Translations under genes and position numbers: made by a program
Notes under the pieces: model-generated
What the model was told of the DNA's origin: nothing
What the model saw: only the letters and a program-made list of their open reading frames with translations
Databases searched by the model: none
In this document: piece by piece, positions 44,913 through 56,780 of the stretch
Layout of the letters: each line of letters starts with the position of its first letter
Position numbering within the stretch: position 1 is the stretch's first letter
From: Duganella sp. BJB480
Lineage (GTDB): Bacteria; Pseudomonadota; Gammaproteobacteria; Burkholderiales; Burkholderiaceae_D
Assembly (NCBI GenBank): GCA_003416985.1
Contig: QVIN01000002.1
Span: 742,544 to 806,543 of the forward strand
Direction: 5' to 3'
DNA length: 64,000 nucleotides

Positions 44913-47900
44913 CTAGCCGGGATCGTAGGCCAGTAGTTCCTGCTCCATGCGCCGGTCCAGCACCGCCAGCATGGCGTGCAGCTGCTGCACCAGTTGGCGC
45001 GCGTTGGCGCAATCGGCGTCGTGGCGCACCTTTTCCAGCGCCAGGCACAGGTTCCCGAAGCGCATCGCACCGACCGCGCGGGCCGAGGATTTGATGCGGT
45101 GTCCCAGCTCGGACAAATGCGCCAGGTCTTCCTGCGCCAGCGCCGCGTCGACCTCCAGCATGCCGTCGCGGGCCGACTCCAGGAACAGCAAGGCGTACTT
45201 GCGCATCTTGTCGGCCTTGCCGCCGAAGGTCTGGGCCAGCGCGGCCACGTCCAGCAGCTCCGCCTCCTCCGGCAATGGCTCCGGCGTGGACGGCGCCACT
45301 TCGGCATGCGCGGCGGCCGGCTCCATCGCCCGCAGCGGCGGCTGCAGCGGCGCGGCGGCGCCATCGGCCATGGTGAAGTAGGACGGCGGCGGCGGCGCCA
45401 GCGGCCGCGCGAAACTGGCCGTGCGCGCCCGTTGGCTCATCCACTTGGACAGCATGTTGAACAGCAGCTTGGGCGCGATCGGCTTGGTGACAAATTCGTC
45501 CATGCCCGCGCCCAGGCAGCGCTCCTGGTCGTCGCGGCCGGCGTTGGCGGTCATCGCGATGATCAGCGTGGCCGACAACTTGGGATGGGCGCGGATCAGG
45601 CGCGTGGTTTCGTAGCCGTCCATGACCGGCATCTGCACGTCCATCAGCACGCAATCGAAGCGTTCCTTGAGCAGCAGGTCGATCGCCTCCTTGCCGTTGT
45701 TGGCCACGCAGACGGTGGCGCCGGCGTCCTCCAGCAGTTCCTGGCCCACCTGCTGGCTGAAGATATTGTCCTCGACCAGCAGGATGGAGGCGCCGCGTAT
45801 GCTGTCCAGCACATCCGGCTGCACCGATTCGTCGCTGGCCTGCAGCAGGCTGACGCCCTTGGCCAGCCGCGCCGTGAACCAGAAAGTGCTGCCGGCGCCC
45901 GGCCGGCTCTCGACACCCACGCCACCGCCCATCAACTCCGCCAGCTGCTTGCTGATGACCAGCCCCAGGCCGGTGCCGCCGTAGCGGCGCGTGGTCGACG
46001 TGTCGGCCTGGTGGAAGGACTGGAACAGCTGCTCCAGCTGCTCGGGCGACATGCCGATGCCGTGGTCCTCGACCTCGAAGCGCACCAGGATATGGCCGTC
46101 GCGCTCCTCCAGCGGCCGCGCGCGCACATACACCTTGCCGTTTTCGGAGAACTTGATGGCGTTGCTGGTGAAGTTCAACAGCACCTGCTCCAGCCGCAAC
46201 GGATCGCCGCGCAACTGCTGCGACAATCCCGGCCAGATCTCGTACACCAGCTCCAACCCCTTGGCGGCCGCGCTCTCGCCCAGCTGACTGGACATGTTGG
46301 ACAGCAGCGAGTCGAGCGAAAAGTCCAGCACCTCCAGGTCCATCTTGCCCGCTTCGATCTTGGAGAAGTCCAGGATGTCGTTGATGATGCCCAGCAGGTG
46401 CTGGCCCGAATGGTAGATCTTCTGCAGGTAGTCGCGCTGCTTGGGATGCGTGACCGACTTCAGCGCCAGGTGGGCCATGCCGATGATGCTGTTCATCGGC
46501 GTGCGGATCTCGTGGCTCATATTGGACAGGAAGTCGCTCTTGGCCTGGTTGGCGATGTCGGCTTCCTCCTTCAGCTGATGCAGCTCGGTGACGTCGGTCG
46601 ACAGGCCGATGACGGCCGTGACGGCGCGGTCGATCTCCACCGGCACCTTGACGGTCCACAGGTGCTGCACCACGCCGTCGCGGCCCACGTACTGGGTTTC
46701 GCCGGAGCGCTTGACGTTGTCGGCGAATACAGGCCGCTCCTGCGCCCACGCCGCGTCGGCCACGGAGGTCGGCATCAACTCGCGATCGAGCTTGCCGACG
46801 ATCTGCTCGACCGGTAGCCCCATCGAATCGGCCATCTTGGCGTTGACGTAGATGTAGCGGCGCTTCTGGTCCTTCATGTAGACATGGGCGTCGACGTTGT
46901 TGAGCACCGTGTCGAGCAGCACGCCCTGCTTGAGCGCGCGCCGGCGCGAGGTGTACAGCACGAAGAAGTAACTGTACAACAGCATGGTGCCGGCGAAGCC
47001 GGTCAGGCCGGCGATCCACGGAAAATACACGTCGAAGCCGGTCAGCAAATCGGTCTTCCTGACCTGGAACTGCGCCTTCCACAGGCTGCCGTTGAAATCG
47101 ATCGGCAGCACCGATTCGTAAAACTGGCCCTTCGCCGCCGACGGAATCGGCGAGTCCTGCACCGTGCCGTTATCGTTGAACAGCAGATGGTCGCTCTTCT
47201 CGATCACCAGGCGGCGCTGCTCGACGTCCTTGCTGCCGTCGGCGTACAACATCAGGCGCACCTGGCGCACGGTCATCTCGTCGATCGCGCCCTGCACCAG
47301 CTTCGGCACGCTGAAGCCGATGCCCACCGATCCCAGATAGGCGGCGCGCCGGCCCGCCACGTCGGCCACCGGCATGTTGCGGCGGTAGACCGGCAAGCGG
47401 ATGCCCAGGCCGATGTGCGGCGTCGGATGCTGGACCACGATAGGCTGGCCCGATGCGATCACCTGGCCGCTGTCGCGCGACGCCGCCACCATTTTTTCGA
47501 TCGCCGGATTGGCCGTCACATCGACGCCCATTTTCTCGCTCAACATCAGCGCCGGCTCCAGATAGGTCAGCACCGCATAATGCGGGCGGCGGCCGGGCGG
47601 CTTGATATCGAACGCCGGATAGCCCTGCGGCGACATGCTGCGGTCCGCGCGCACGCGGGCGATGAAGGCGTCGCGCTGATCGTCGCCGACCAGCGGCGCC
47701 CAGGTCACCGCCTCGATCGCCGGGAAGTGGCGCGGAATCTCCAGGCTGGCCACGTACTGGTGAAACTGCAGGCGTGTCAAATCATCGCTGGTCTGGAACA
47801 GCGCCACCAGCCCGCGCGTCAGATCGGAATACGATTTGATGCGGGCCGAAATGCCATACTGCGTGCCGCGCGCCAGGTTCTCGAAACGCTGGCGGGCATC

Positions 47901-48029
47901 GTCGTCGACCGTCTTGGCAGCGGAGCCATACAGGGCCGCGCCGACGGCCAGCGCCAGCACGCCACCCGCCAGCCAGAACAGCAGGCGGGGGCTGCGGACC
48001 GCTTCCGTCGCGTTACCCGATTTCAGCAT
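44913..48029 (-). CDS. CHASE-PAS hybrid sensor histidine kinase with REC and Hpt
   Basis: This 1038-residue inner-membrane kinase runs a multistep phosphorelay. In order it has an N-terminal helix ([20 protein letters not shown]), a periplasmic CHASE domain (about residues 45-320, with [17 protein letters not shown]), a second helix ([20 protein letters not shown]), a PAS domain, the HisKA box [15 protein letters not shown] (His near 506), the ATPase with [16 protein letters not shown], a receiver domain with phospho-Asp in [11 protein letters not shown] (near 795), and a C-terminal Hpt domain with [11 protein letters not shown] (His near 976). The CHASE ligand is unknown. recC follows closely downstream. 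Confidence 0.93.
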   Translation of the reverse strand: MLKSGNATEAVRSPRLLFWLAGGVLALAVGAALYGSAAKTVDDDARQRFENLARGTQYGISARIKSYSDLTRGLVALFQTSDDLTRLQFHQYVASLEIPRHFPAIEAVTWAPLVGDDQRDAFIARVRADRSMSPQGYPAFDIKPPGRRPHYAVLTYLEPALMLSEKMGVDVTANPAIEKMVAASRDSGQVIASGQPIVVQHPTPHIGLGIRLPVYRRNMPVADVAGRRAAYLGSVGIGFSVPKLVQGAIDEMTVRQVRLMLYADGSKDVEQRRLVIEKSDHLLFNDNGTVQDSPIPSAAKGQFYESVLPIDFNGSLWKAQFQVRKTDLLTGFDVYFPWIAGLTGFAGTMLLYSYFFVLYTSRRRALKQGVLLDTVLNNVDAHVYMKDQKRRYIYVNAKMADSMGLPVEQIVGKLDRELMPTSVADAAWAQERPVFADNVKRSGETQYVGRDGVVQHLWTVKVPVEIDRAVTAVIGLSTDVTELHQLKEEADIANQAKSDFLSNMSHEIRTPMNSIIGMAHLALKSVTHPKQRDYLQKIYHSGQHLLGIINDILDFSKIEAGKMDLEVLDFSLDSLLSNMSSQLGESAAAKGLELVYEIWPGLSQQLRGDPLRLEQVLLNFTSNAIKFSENGKVYVRARPLEERDGHILVRFEVEDHGIGMSPEQLEQLFQSFHQADTSTTRRYGGTGLGLVISKQLAELMGGGVGVESRPGAGSTFWFTARLAKGVSLLQASDESVQPDVLDSIRGASILLVEDNIFSQQVGQELLEDAGATVCVANNGKEAIDLLLKERFDCVLMDVQMPVMDGYETTRLIRAHPKLSATLIIAMTANAGRDDQERCLGAGMDEFVTKPIAPKLLFNMLSKWMSQRARTASFARPLAPPPPSYFTMADGAAAPLQPPLRAMEPAAAHAEVAPSTPEPLPEEAELLDVAALAQTFGGKADKMRKYALLFLESARDGMLEVDAALAQEDLAHLSELGHRIKSSARAVGAMRFGNLCLALEKVRHDADCANARQLVQQLHAMLAVLDRRMEQELLAYDPG

Positions 48030-48225
48030 GCGCGATCACTTTTGGTCGATATATTGGCGGAAAATTTTGCATCACAGCAGCATACTATTAATGCCGCTTG
48101 GGAACCAGTGAAACAATTGGAGAGAATTGCTCCAGCAGCCTTTCAAAATTAAAGGGAACCTTATGCGATAAGGCGCGCTCTAAAAGATGAGGCCGGCAAT
48201 CCGCCGGTATTGAGGGAGACTCATC

Positions 48226-49821
48226 ATGCGCGCGCCATCCATCTCGGCGATTTTATTCGCAAGCATCCTTTGTGTTCCGGCGGCCAGTCATGCGACGACT
48301 GGCGACCACCATGAATTCAACGCCTGGCTGGAGGCGCCCTTCCGCGCCGACGCGCTCGGGGCGCGCACGCTGACGCTGCATTTTTCCGCGCCCGACCCGC
48401 AAGCCGGCGACACGCTGCGCTGGCGCCTCACCCTGCTGGCACCGGACGGACGCGCGCTGCGCAACTGGCGTGGCACGCGGCAACCGGACGAACCGGCCGG
48501 CCCCGTGACGCTACGCTGGCGCACGCCGCCGACGTTGCGCGCGGGGGTCTACAGCCTGCGCTTGCGCGCCAGCGCCGGCGACGGCCCCACGATCGAACAA
48601 AGCTGGAACGTGGCGGTGGGCTCGGCGCCGCTGGCGTCCCCGCTGGCGCCGCCGACCGGCGACGCGCTGCCCTACGCCGTCTACCTTGGCAACCTGCACA
48701 GCCAGACCAGCCACAGCGACGGTGGCGGCGCGCTGGACCACTGCACCGGCGCGCAACCGCCGCAAAGCACGGCGCTGGGACCGTCGGACGCCTACGCCTA
48801 CGCCCAGCAGCACGGGCTGGATTTCCTGATGACGTCCGAGCACAACCACATGTACGACGGTTCGGACGGCACCAACAGCGCGGCCGACCCGGCCGCCGCC
48901 AAGACCTTGTACCAGAGCGGCCTACAGGCGGCCTCAGCGTGGAACCAGGCCCATCCGGCGTTCCTCGCCATCTACGGCCAGGAATGGGGCGTCATCAACA
49001 AGGGCGGCCACCTGAATATCTTCAACAGCGGCGAACTGCTGGGCTGGGAACGCAACGCAAAGGGCGAACTGATCGCCGACACCGAAACGCCCAAGAGCGA
49101 CTACGCCTTCCTGTACCGGCTGATGCGCGAACGCGGCTGGTTCGGCCAGTTCAACCATCCGCAAGACGACCAGTTCACCATCGGCGGCAAGCCGCTGGCC
49201 TGGAACGCGGACGGCGACCAGGCCATGCTGCTGTGCGAAGTGATGAACAGCAGCGCCTTCTCGTCCCGCAGCGACGAGGGCGAAACCCACCTGAGCAACT
49301 TCGAGCCGGCCTGCAACAAGCTGCTGGAGGCCGGCTACCACCTCGCCTTCAGCAGCGACCAGGACAACCACTGCGCCAACTGGGGCAGCGCCTACAGCAA
49401 TCGCACGGGCGTGCTGATGCCGCCCGGCGCGCCGCTCGACGCCGCCGGGCTGCTGGACGCGCTGCGCGCCCGTCGCGTATTTGCCACGATGGACAAGAAC
49501 GCCCAACTGGTGCTCACCGCCAACGGCCACCTGATGGGCGAACGCATCGTCAACAACGGCAAGCTGACCTTGCAGGCGAACTACGCCAGCAAGACCGGCC
49601 ACGCCGTTGCCGCCGTCACCATTTTCCAGGGCGTGCCGGGGCGCAACGGCACGGTCGCGGCCCTCAGCGACAAGCCCCGGAGCGTGATCCGCCCGGCCAT
49701 CGGCGAGCATTTTTATTACGCCAGGGTGACCCAGGACGATGGCAAAATGCTGTGGAGCGCACCCATCTGGGTCAGCCAGCGCGGCCGCAATCGTGCGCTG
49801 GGGAAAATTGAGTTGCGATAA
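48226..49821 (+). CDS. Secreted PHP-type metallophosphoesterase-like protein
   Basis: This 531-residue exported protein has a signal peptide (ISAILFASILCVPAASHA), an N-terminal beta-sandwich-like part (about 25-135), and a PHP-fold metal site: LGNLHSQTSHSDGGGALD, LMTSEHNHMYDG, FGQFNHPQDD and SSDQDNHCANWG. These His/Asp clusters are those that bind metals in PHP phosphoesterases. The beta-rich C-terminal part reads VTIFQGVPGRNGTVAALSDK. A GAGGGAG ribosome site lies upstream. The substrate is unknown; extracellular phosphodiester cleavage is an inference. Confidence 0.83.
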   Translation: MRAPSISAILFASILCVPAASHATTGDHHEFNAWLEAPFRADALGARTLTLHFSAPDPQAGDTLRWRLTLLAPDGRALRNWRGTRQPDEPAGPVTLRWRTPPTLRAGVYSLRLRASAGDGPTIEQSWNVAVGSAPLASPLAPPTGDALPYAVYLGNLHSQTSHSDGGGALDHCTGAQPPQSTALGPSDAYAYAQQHGLDFLMTSEHNHMYDGSDGTNSAADPAAAKTLYQSGLQAASAWNQAHPAFLAIYGQEWGVINKGGHLNIFNSGELLGWERNAKGELIADTETPKSDYAFLYRLMRERGWFGQFNHPQDDQFTIGGKPLAWNADGDQAMLLCEVMNSSAFSSRSDEGETHLSNFEPACNKLLEAGYHLAFSSDQDNHCANWGSAYSNRTGVLMPPGAPLDAAGLLDALRARRVFATMDKNAQLVLTANGHLMGERIVNNGKLTLQANYASKTGHAVAAVTIFQGVPGRNGTVAALSDKPRSVIRPAIGEHFYYARVTQDDGKMLWSAPIWVSQRGRNRALGKIELR

Positions 49822-49844
49822 TATTTTTTCTGGTAAAAAATATT
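49820..49844. other. AT-rich 10-bp-arm inverted repeat after the PHP gene
   Basis: AATATTTTTT and AAAAAATATT flank a 5-nt loop, beginning at the stop codon of the PHP gene. It may act as a weak bidirectional terminator or as a curved regulatory site in front of the following signalling operon. Confidence 0.4.
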
Positions 49845-49910
49845 CCACAAGTCGATTGTCAGATTGATAAAATGAGGCTTTCACCATTCTTTGGCAGAGC
49901 CTGATTTTGC

Positions 49911-49938
49911 TTGACTCCCGGACACACAAGAGTATCTT
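49911..49938 (+). promoter_or_regulatory. Sigma-70-like promoter for the REC-GGDEF-EAL operon
   Basis: TTGACT (49911-49916) and TATCTT (49933-49938) are separated by 16 bp. A transcript from here would start near 49945, which would place the true start codon of the next gene downstream of it (GTG at 49955 or 49991). Confidence 0.5.
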
Positions 49939-49990
49939 TTACCTTACAGACACAGTGCGATTGCCCGACACCTCAACCGTTCAGCTAGCC

Positions 49991-51871
49991 GTGCCTATTC
50001 CCAAAGTCCTCCTCGTCAACGACGACCCGGCCAGCCTGTATGCGCTGGAGAGCTTGCTGTCGGAGGCGGCCGACCAGCATGTCTATGAACTATTGACGGC
50101 GGGATCCGGCAAGGAGGCGCTGCGCCAGGTGCTGCTGCACGAATTCGCCGTGATCCTGCTCGATGTCAGCATGCCCGGCATGGACGGCTTCGAGACGGCC
50201 GAGGCGATCCACTCCCATCCCCGCTCGGCCAGCGTGCCGATCATCTTCATCACCGCGCACTACGCGGACGAAATCAACCGCCTCAAGGCCTACCAGAAAG
50301 GCGCGGCCGACTACCTCTTCACGCCGGTGATACCGCAAATCCTGCAGGCGAAGGTGGCGGTGTTCGTCGAGATGACGAAGAAGAATATCCTGCTGCGCAA
50401 GAAGAGCGAACAGCTGGCGCGCCTGAACCAGGACCTGCGCGTGCAGCGCCTGCAGGACCTGGAGCGCATCAACGCCGAACTGGAACAGGAAATCAAGGAC
50501 CGCAAGCAGGCCGAGTCGCGCGCCCACGAGCTGTCCACCCGCGATGCGCTGACCAACCTGGTCAACCGCCGCGCCCTGATCCAGCAGTTGGAGCACGCCG
50601 TGGCCACGTCGGACCGCAGCGGCGCCGGCTTCGCGCTGCTGTTCCTCGATCTGGATAAATTCAAGCAGATCAACGACAGCTACGGCCACGAAGCCGGCGA
50701 CGAGCTGCTGCGGCAGGTCGCGGCGCGGCTGACGGCCGCGGTGCGCGTGGCGGACGTGGTGGCGCGGCTGGGAGGCGACGAATTCGTGGTGTTGATCGAA
50801 GGCCGGGCTGCGGCGGCCAACGCCGCGCGCGTGGCGCGCAAGATCGAACTGGCCTGCGCCCTGCCCTTCGAGATCGGCAGCAACCGCCTGAAGACCGCGG
50901 CCAGCATCGGCATCGCCATCTATCCGCAGGACGGCGCCAACGCGCAGGCGCTGATGAAGAACGCCGACACCGCCATGTACCACGCCAAGCAGAACACCGC
51001 CGGGCCGGTGCAGTTCTTCCACGAAGAGCTCAATGTGCGCGAGCGCGAACGCGAACAGTGGGCGCTGGAGCTGCGCAAAGCGCTGGCCGCCGGCCAGCTG
51101 GAACTGCGCTATCAGCCGCAGGTCGATATCGCCACCGGCCGCACCGTCGGCGCCGAGGCACAGCTGTACTGGCGCCATGCCACCAGGGGCCTGCTGGAGG
51201 CCGGGCAGTTCCTGCCATTCGTGCAGGAGCGCGGGCTGCTGGACCGCGTCGACACCTGGGTGATCGCGCAGGCCTGCGCGCAGGCCGCGTTGTGGCAGCC
51301 GGTGGCTGTCGCCGCCTATGGCGCGGCGCCGTGCATCTGGATCAACCTGGCCACGCCGCAGATCAACGGCGACCTGCCGCAAACGCTGCTGCCGGCGATC
51401 CGCAAGCACCGGCTGCCGCCGGGCAGCATCGGCGTGGAGCTCAACGAGAAGCAGCTGCAAGGCGCTGCCGAGCCGCTGACCCAGTTGCTGCTGCAATTGC
51501 AGGCCGGTGGCGTGCGCGCCGCGCTGGACGATTTCGGCAGCGCACGCTCCTCGCTGGCCGCCTGCAAACGCTGGCAGCTCAATGTGTTGAAGATAGACCG
51601 AAGCTTCATCCACGCCATCGGCAACGACGAAGGCGGCACCGACATCGTCGCCGCCGTCATCCACCTGGCCCGCGCGCTCGCCATGCGGATCGTGGCGATG
51701 GGTGTGGACGAAAGCGCGCAGCTCGACGTGCTGCGCGCGCTGGGCTGCGACAGCTGCCAGGGCGAACTGTTTTTCCCGCCGCTGACCGCGGCGGCATTGA
51801 TCGAACAAGCGGAAGCCAGACAGCACGCCACCGCCATCCAAACCCATTCCCTCCTAAACGACGAGGATTAA
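49991..51871 (+). CDS. REC-GGDEF-EAL response regulator (EAL motifs partly degenerate)
   Basis: This protein of about 626 residues joins a receiver domain (phospho-Asp near residue 58 in [11 protein letters not shown]), a coiled coil, a GGDEF domain with intact RLGGDEF (261-265) and an EAL domain. The EAL signature reads EAQ, AEGVET reads AMGVDE, while DDFG and the Lys of VLKIDRSF remain, so diguanylate cyclase activity is more likely than phosphodiesterase. No ATG lies before the receiver domain. GTG at 49991 is chosen because receiver sequence starts there and a promoter seems to lie upstream; GTG 49955 or TTG 49907 are alternatives. The next gene, a hybrid kinase, begins 5 bp downstream and is a likely phosphodonor. 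Confidence 0.9.
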   Translation: MPIPKVLLVNDDPASLYALESLLSEAADQHVYELLTAGSGKEALRQVLLHEFAVILLDVSMPGMDGFETAEAIHSHPRSASVPIIFITAHYADEINRLKAYQKGAADYLFTPVIPQILQAKVAVFVEMTKKNILLRKKSEQLARLNQDLRVQRLQDLERINAELEQEIKDRKQAESRAHELSTRDALTNLVNRRALIQQLEHAVATSDRSGAGFALLFLDLDKFKQINDSYGHEAGDELLRQVAARLTAAVRVADVVARLGGDEFVVLIEGRAAAANAARVARKIELACALPFEIGSNRLKTAASIGIAIYPQDGANAQALMKNADTAMYHAKQNTAGPVQFFHEELNVREREREQWALELRKALAAGQLELRYQPQVDIATGRTVGAEAQLYWRHATRGLLEAGQFLPFVQERGLLDRVDTWVIAQACAQAALWQPVAVAAYGAAPCIWINLATPQINGDLPQTLLPAIRKHRLPPGSIGVELNEKQLQGAAEPLTQLLLQLQAGGVRAALDDFGSARSSLAACKRWQLNVLKIDRSFIHAIGNDEGGTDIVAAVIHLARALAMRIVAMGVDESAQLDVLRALGCDSCQGELFFPPLTAAALIEQAEARQHATAIQTHSLLNDED

Positions 51872-51875
51872 GCCG

Positions 51876-54800
51876 ATGAACAATATGACCGACATGGGCG
51901 AACAGGTAGACGCCAAGCGCCTGCTGGCGACCCTGATGGCGCTGAAGAAAGGCGACTTCACCGCACGCATGCCGTCCGACTGGACCGGCATGGCGGGCAA
52001 GATCGCCGACACGCTCAACGAGATCATCGAGACCAAGGAAAAAATGGTGTCGGTGGTGACGGAAGTCAGCCGCGTGGTGGGCCGCGAAGGCCGCCTGACG
52101 CAGCGCGCGCAAGTGCCCAATATGGCCGGCGGCTGGGCCTCCATCATCAGCGCGGTCAACGCCCTGATCGACGACCTTGTGCGCCCGACCACCGAGATGG
52201 CGCGCGTGATCGGCGCCGTGGCGAAGGGCGACCTGTCGCAGACCATGGCGCTGGAGGTGGACGGCGTGCCGCTGAAGGGCCAGTACCTGCGGGCGGCCAC
52301 CACGGCCAACACCATGGTGGAGCAGCTGTCGTCGTTCTCGTCCGAGGTGACGCGGGTGGCGCGGGAGGTCGGCACCGAGGGTAAGTTGGGCGGCCAGGCG
52401 CAGGTGAAAGGCGTGGCCGGCACGTGGAAGGATTTGACCGACTCGGTGAACTCGATGGCGGGTAACCTGACGTCCCAGGTGCGTAACATCGCCGAGGTGA
52501 CCACCGCCGTGGCGAACGGCGACTTGTCCAAGAAGATCACGGTGGACGTGCGCGGCGAGATCCTGCAGCTGAAGGACACCATCAACGTGATGGTGGACCA
52601 GCTGCGTTCCTTCGCGTCCGAGGTGACGCGGGTGGCGCGCGAGGTGGGCACCGAGGGTAAGCTGGGCGGCCAGGCCTACGTGCCGGGCGTGGGCGGCACC
52701 TGGAAGGACTTGACCGACAACGTGAACTTCATGGCGTCCAACTTGACGGGTCAGGTGCGTAACATCGCGGCGGTGACCACCGCGGTGGCGAACGGCGACT
52801 TGTCCAAGAAGATCACGGTGGACGTGAAGGGCGAGATCCTGGAACTGAAAAACACCATCAACGTGATGGTGGACCAACTGTCCTCCTTCGCATCGGAGGT
52901 GACGCGGGTGGCGCGCGAGGTGGGCACCGAGGGTAAGCTGGGCGGCCAGGCGCAGGTGAAAGGCGTGGCGGGCACGTGGAAGGACTTGACCGACTCGGTG
53001 AACTCGATGGCGGGTAACTTGACGGGCCAGGTGCGTAACATCGCCGACGTGACCACCGCCGTGGCGAACGGCGACTTGTCCAAGAAGATCACGGTGGACG
53101 TGAAGGGCGAGATCCTGGAACTGAAAAACACCATCAACGTGATGGTGGACCAATTGAACTCCTTCGCATCCGAGGTGACGCGGGTGGCGCGCGAGGTGGG
53201 TACCGAGGGTAAGCTGGGCGGCCAGGCCAACGTGCCCGGCGTGGCCGGCACCTGGAAGGACTTGACCGACGGCGTGAACTCGATGGCGGGTAACTTGACG
53301 GGCCAGGTGCGCAACATCGCGGACGTGACCACCGCCGTGGCGAACGGCGACTTGTCCAAGAAGATCACGGTGGACGTGAAGGGCGAGATTCTCGAACTGA
53401 AAAACACCATCAACGTGATGGTGGACCAACTGTCCTCCTTCGCATCCGAGGTGACGCGGGTGGCGCGCGAGGTGGGCACCGAGGGTAAGCTGGGCGGACA
53501 GGCTTATGTGCCTGGCGTCGGCGGCACCTGGAAGGACTTGACCGACAACGTGAACTTCATGGCGTCCAACTTGACGGGCCAGGTGCGTAACATCGCGGCG
53601 GTGACCACCGCCGTGGCGCGCGGCGACTTGTCGAAGAAGATCACGGTGGACGTGAAGGGCGAGATCCTGGAACTGAAGGACACCATCAACGTGATGGTGG
53701 ACCAATTGTCCTCCTTCGCATCCGAGGTGACGCGGGTGGCGCGTGAGGTGGGTACCGAGGGTAAGCTGGGCGGCCAGGCCAACGTGTCCGGCGTGGCCGG
53801 CACGTGGAAGGACTTGACCGAGAACGTCAACCAGCTGGCGGCAAACCTCACCAACCAGGTGCGCGCGATCGCCGAGGTGGCGACCGCCGTGACGCGCGGC
53901 GACTTGTCCCGTTCCATCCAGGTGGAGGCGCGCGGCGAGGTGTCCTACCTGAAGGACAACATCAACGAGATGATCCGCAACCTGAAGGACACCACGCTGA
54001 AGAACGCGCAGCAGGACTGGCTGAAGACCAACCTTGCGCGCTTCACCCGACTGCTGCAGGGCCAGCGCGACTTGCAGGCCGTGACCAAGCTGATTCTGTC
54101 CGAGCTGGCACCGCTGGTGTCTGCCCACCACGGCGTGTTCTACATGATGGACTCGCAGGAATCGGACGCCCGCCTGCGCATGATCGCCAGCTACGGCTAC
54201 CGCTCCAGCCGCAAGTTGCCGACCTCCTTCCTGCCGGGCGAAGGCCTGGTGGGCCAGTGCGCGGTGGAGAAGGTCCGCATCTGGCTGACCGACGTGCCGC
54301 GCGATTACATCGTCGTCTCGTCCGGCCTGGGCGCGGCGCCGCCGACCAACATCGTGGTGCTGCCTATCCTGTTCGAGCAGCAGGTCAAGGCGGTGATCGA
54401 GATCGCCTCGCTGGACCGCTTCACCGAAACCCACTTGTCCTTCCTCGACCAGCTGATGGAATCGATCGGCGTGGTGCTGAACACCATCGAGGCGAACAGC
54501 CGTACCGAGTCGCTGCTGACGCAGTCGCAGTCGCTGGCGCAGGAACTGCAGCAGACCAACCAGGAGCTGGCCGAAAAAGCCCGCCTGCTGTCCGAGCAGA
54601 ACATCGAGGTGGAACGCAAGAACCGCGAGGTGGAACAGGCCAAGCTGGCGCTGGAGGAAAAGGCCACCCAGCTGGCGCTGTCCTCCAAGTACAAGTCCGA
54701 GTTCCTGGCGAATATGTCGCACGAGCTGCGCACGCCTTTGAATTCGCTGCTGATCCTGGCGCAGCAGCTGGGCGACAACCCGGACGGCAACCTGTCCGGC

Positions 54801-56780
54801 AAACAGGTGGAATTCGCCAAGACCATCCACGGCTCCGGCTCCGACCTGCTCACGCTGATCAACGACATTCTCGACCTGTCGAAGATCGAATCCGGCACCG
54901 TGACGCTGGACGTCTCCGAGTACCGCTTCCAGAACCTGCGCAACTACGTCGACCGCACCTTCCGCCACATGGCCGAGGCCAAGCACCTGGGCTTCTCCGT
55001 GGAGCTGAAGGACAACCTGCCGACCGCGATGATGACCGACACCACGCGCCTGCAGCAGGTGCTGAAAAACCTGCTGTCGAACGCGTTCAAGTTCACCACG
55101 CACGGGCAGGTGTCGCTCAATATCAGCCTGGTGAACAGCGGATTCTCCAGCGACCACCCCAACCTGCTGCACGCGGACGCGGTGCTGGCCTTCGCCGTCA
55201 GCGACACCGGGGTTGGCATCGCCGCCGACAAGCTGCAGCTGATCTTCGAGGCGTTCCAGCAGGCCGACGGCTCCACCGCCCGCAAGTACGGCGGCACGGG
55301 CCTGGGCCTGTCGATCTCGCGCGAGCTGGCGCGCCTGCTGGGCGGCGAGATCCGCGTCGAATCGGCGGTCGGCAACGGCTCCACCTTCACACTGTTCTTG
55401 CCTTATAACCGCGCGGGCTTCATCAACTACGACATGGGCCGCCAGCCGCAGGTGCGCCTGCCGACGCCCGCCCCGCAAGTGGTGTACACGCCGCCGCACT
55501 ACAGCGAGCTGTCGATGCCGGAGCACGACAACGGCAACGCCATCACCGACATCGACACCGACATGGAGGAATACAGCAGCAGCGACGACCGCGGCCTGGT
55601 GGCGCCGGGCGACCCGTCGGTGCTGATCATCGAGGACGACGAGCGCTTCTCCAAGATCGTGCTCGATTTCGCGCGCGAGAAGAACTTCAAGGGCATCGTG
55701 ACGATGCAGGGCGATTCGGCACTGAGCCTGGCGCGCGACTACCTGCCGTCCGCCATCCTGCTCGACCTGGACCTGCCGGACATCGATGGCTTCACTGTGC
55801 TGGACCGCCTGAAGCGCGACCCGAGCACGCGCCACATCCCGGTGCATGTGATGTCCAGCCTGCGCGAGCGCGAACGGGCGCTGCGCCTGGGCGCGATCTC
55901 CTACCTGAACAAGCCGGTCAGCAAAGCCGCCCTGCAGGAGGAGTTCACCCGCATCCAGAAATTCCTGCTGGGCGGTAAGCGCAGCCTGCTGGTGGTGGAC
56001 GACGAACAAATGCAGCGCGACGCCATCGTCGCCCTGATCGGCGACGCCGACCTGCACATCGTCGCCGTCGACACCGGCCAGGCGGCGCTGGACGCGCTGC
56101 GCGAGGCGCACTTCGACTGCATGGTGCTGGACCTGACGCTGCCGGACATCAGCGGCTTCGACCTGCTCGACATCATCGGCAAGGACGAATCGCTGCGCGA
56201 CCTGCCCATCGTGATCAACACCGCCAAGGAGTTGAACCGCAAGGAGGTGGCAAAGCTGAAGCGCTACGCCAAGACCATCGTCATCAAGGACGCCCGCTCG
56301 CCGGAACGCCTGCTGGACGAAACCGCGCTGTTCCTGCACCGCTCGCAGGCCAGCCTGCCCGAGGCGCAGCGCCGCATGCTGGAGGAGATCCACGCGGCCG
56401 ACGGCGGCCTGGCCGGCCGCAAGGTGCTGATCGTCGACGATGACTTGCGCAACATCTTCGCGCTGTCTTCGCTGCTGGAGCGCCAGCAGATGCAGGTGTC
56501 GTTCGCCGAGAACGGCCGCGACGGCATCGAGGTGCTGGAAAAGGATCCGACCATCGAGATCGTCCTGATGGACATCATGATGCCGGAGATGGACGGCTAC
56601 GACACCATGCGCGCCATCCGCCGCATCCCCAAGTTCAAATCGCTGCCGATCATCACGCTGACGGCGAAGGCGATGAAGGGCGACCGCGACAAGTGTATCG
56701 CGGCCGGCGCGTCGGACTACATCACCAAGCCGGTGGACGTGGCCCAGCTGCTGTCGCTGATGCGGGTGTGGCTGCACTGA
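51876..56780 (+). CDS. Poly-HAMP hybrid histidine kinase with GAF and three receiver domains
   Basis: This 1634-residue soluble kinase has a HAMP-like N-terminal region, then six near-identical 92-residue HAMP repeats (residues 148-699), a GAF domain (about 730-890), a coiled coil, the HisKA box [14 protein letters not shown] (His949), the ATPase domain ([18 protein letters not shown]) and three receiver domains with predicted phospho-Asp at 1297, 1419 and 1566. No membrane helix is evident. The 92-residue repeat layout is that of fungal group III kinases (Nik1/Os-1) and related bacterial kinases, where it acts in osmotic or stress sensing. GAGGATTAAG precedes the ATG. Its stop overlaps the start of the CheR-like gene. 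Confidence 0.94.
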   Translation: MNNMTDMGEQVDAKRLLATLMALKKGDFTARMPSDWTGMAGKIADTLNEIIETKEKMVSVVTEVSRVVGREGRLTQRAQVPNMAGGWASIISAVNALIDDLVRPTTEMARVIGAVAKGDLSQTMALEVDGVPLKGQYLRAATTANTMVEQLSSFSSEVTRVAREVGTEGKLGGQAQVKGVAGTWKDLTDSVNSMAGNLTSQVRNIAEVTTAVANGDLSKKITVDVRGEILQLKDTINVMVDQLRSFASEVTRVAREVGTEGKLGGQAYVPGVGGTWKDLTDNVNFMASNLTGQVRNIAAVTTAVANGDLSKKITVDVKGEILELKNTINVMVDQLSSFASEVTRVAREVGTEGKLGGQAQVKGVAGTWKDLTDSVNSMAGNLTGQVRNIADVTTAVANGDLSKKITVDVKGEILELKNTINVMVDQLNSFASEVTRVAREVGTEGKLGGQANVPGVAGTWKDLTDGVNSMAGNLTGQVRNIADVTTAVANGDLSKKITVDVKGEILELKNTINVMVDQLSSFASEVTRVAREVGTEGKLGGQAYVPGVGGTWKDLTDNVNFMASNLTGQVRNIAAVTTAVARGDLSKKITVDVKGEILELKDTINVMVDQLSSFASEVTRVAREVGTEGKLGGQANVSGVAGTWKDLTENVNQLAANLTNQVRAIAEVATAVTRGDLSRSIQVEARGEVSYLKDNINEMIRNLKDTTLKNAQQDWLKTNLARFTRLLQGQRDLQAVTKLILSELAPLVSAHHGVFYMMDSQESDARLRMIASYGYRSSRKLPTSFLPGEGLVGQCAVEKVRIWLTDVPRDYIVVSSGLGAAPPTNIVVLPILFEQQVKAVIEIASLDRFTETHLSFLDQLMESIGVVLNTIEANSRTESLLTQSQSLAQELQQTNQELAEKARLLSEQNIEVERKNREVEQAKLALEEKATQLALSSKYKSEFLANMSHELRTPLNSLLILAQQLGDNPDGNLSGKQVEFAKTIHGSGSDLLTLINDILDLSKIESGTVTLDVSEYRFQNLRNYVDRTFRHMAEAKHLGFSVELKDNLPTAMMTDTTRLQQVLKNLLSNAFKFTTHGQVSLNISLVNSGFSSDHPNLLHADAVLAFAVSDTGVGIAADKLQLIFEAFQQADGSTARKYGGTGLGLSISRELARLLGGEIRVESAVGNGSTFTLFLPYNRAGFINYDMGRQPQVRLPTPAPQVVYTPPHYSELSMPEHDNGNAITDIDTDMEEYSSSDDRGLVAPGDPSVLIIEDDERFSKIVLDFAREKNFKGIVTMQGDSALSLARDYLPSAILLDLDLPDIDGFTVLDRLKRDPSTRHIPVHVMSSLRERERALRLGAISYLNKPVSKAALQEEFTRIQKFLLGGKRSLLVVDDEQMQRDAIVALIGDADLHIVAVDTGQAALDALREAHFDCMVLDLTLPDISGFDLLDIIGKDESLRDLPIVINTAKELNRKEVAKLKRYAKTIVIKDARSPERLLDETALFLHRSQASLPEAQRRMLEEIHAADGGLAGRKVLIVDDDLRNIFALSSLLERQQMQVSFAENGRDGIEVLEKDPTIEIVLMDIMMPEMDGYDTMRAIRRIPKFKSLPIITLTAKAMKGDRDKCIAAGASDYITKPVDVAQLLSLMRVWLH
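52317..53972 (+). repeat. Six tandem 276-bp repeats inside the hybrid kinase gene
   Basis: Six in-frame units of 92 codons start at 52317, 52593, 52869, 53145, 53421 and 53697. Each carries [20 protein letters not shown] near its start and GEIL..LK.TINVM near its end; the last unit diverges in its second half. Units 2 and 5 share [20 protein letters not shown], and units 1 and 3 share [20 protein letters not shown], so copies alternate between subtypes. The nucleotide identity between units is high, including synonymous positions. Confidence 0.95.

Noticed and set aside
48180-48215. GC hairpin before the PHP gene considered as a riboswitch
   Set aside because: Only a short CCGGC/GCCGG stem is present; no conserved c-di-GMP or other aptamer core was recognised.
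52317-53972. Regular repeats considered as a CRISPR-like array
   Set aside because: Units are 276 bp, in frame and protein-coding (HAMP), with no spacers.
51657-56777. Very long open frame antisense to the poly-HAMP kinase gene
   Set aside because: It mirrors the kinase repeats in an opposite frame, is His/Val/Arg-rich without family motifs, and results from high GC and repeated codons.
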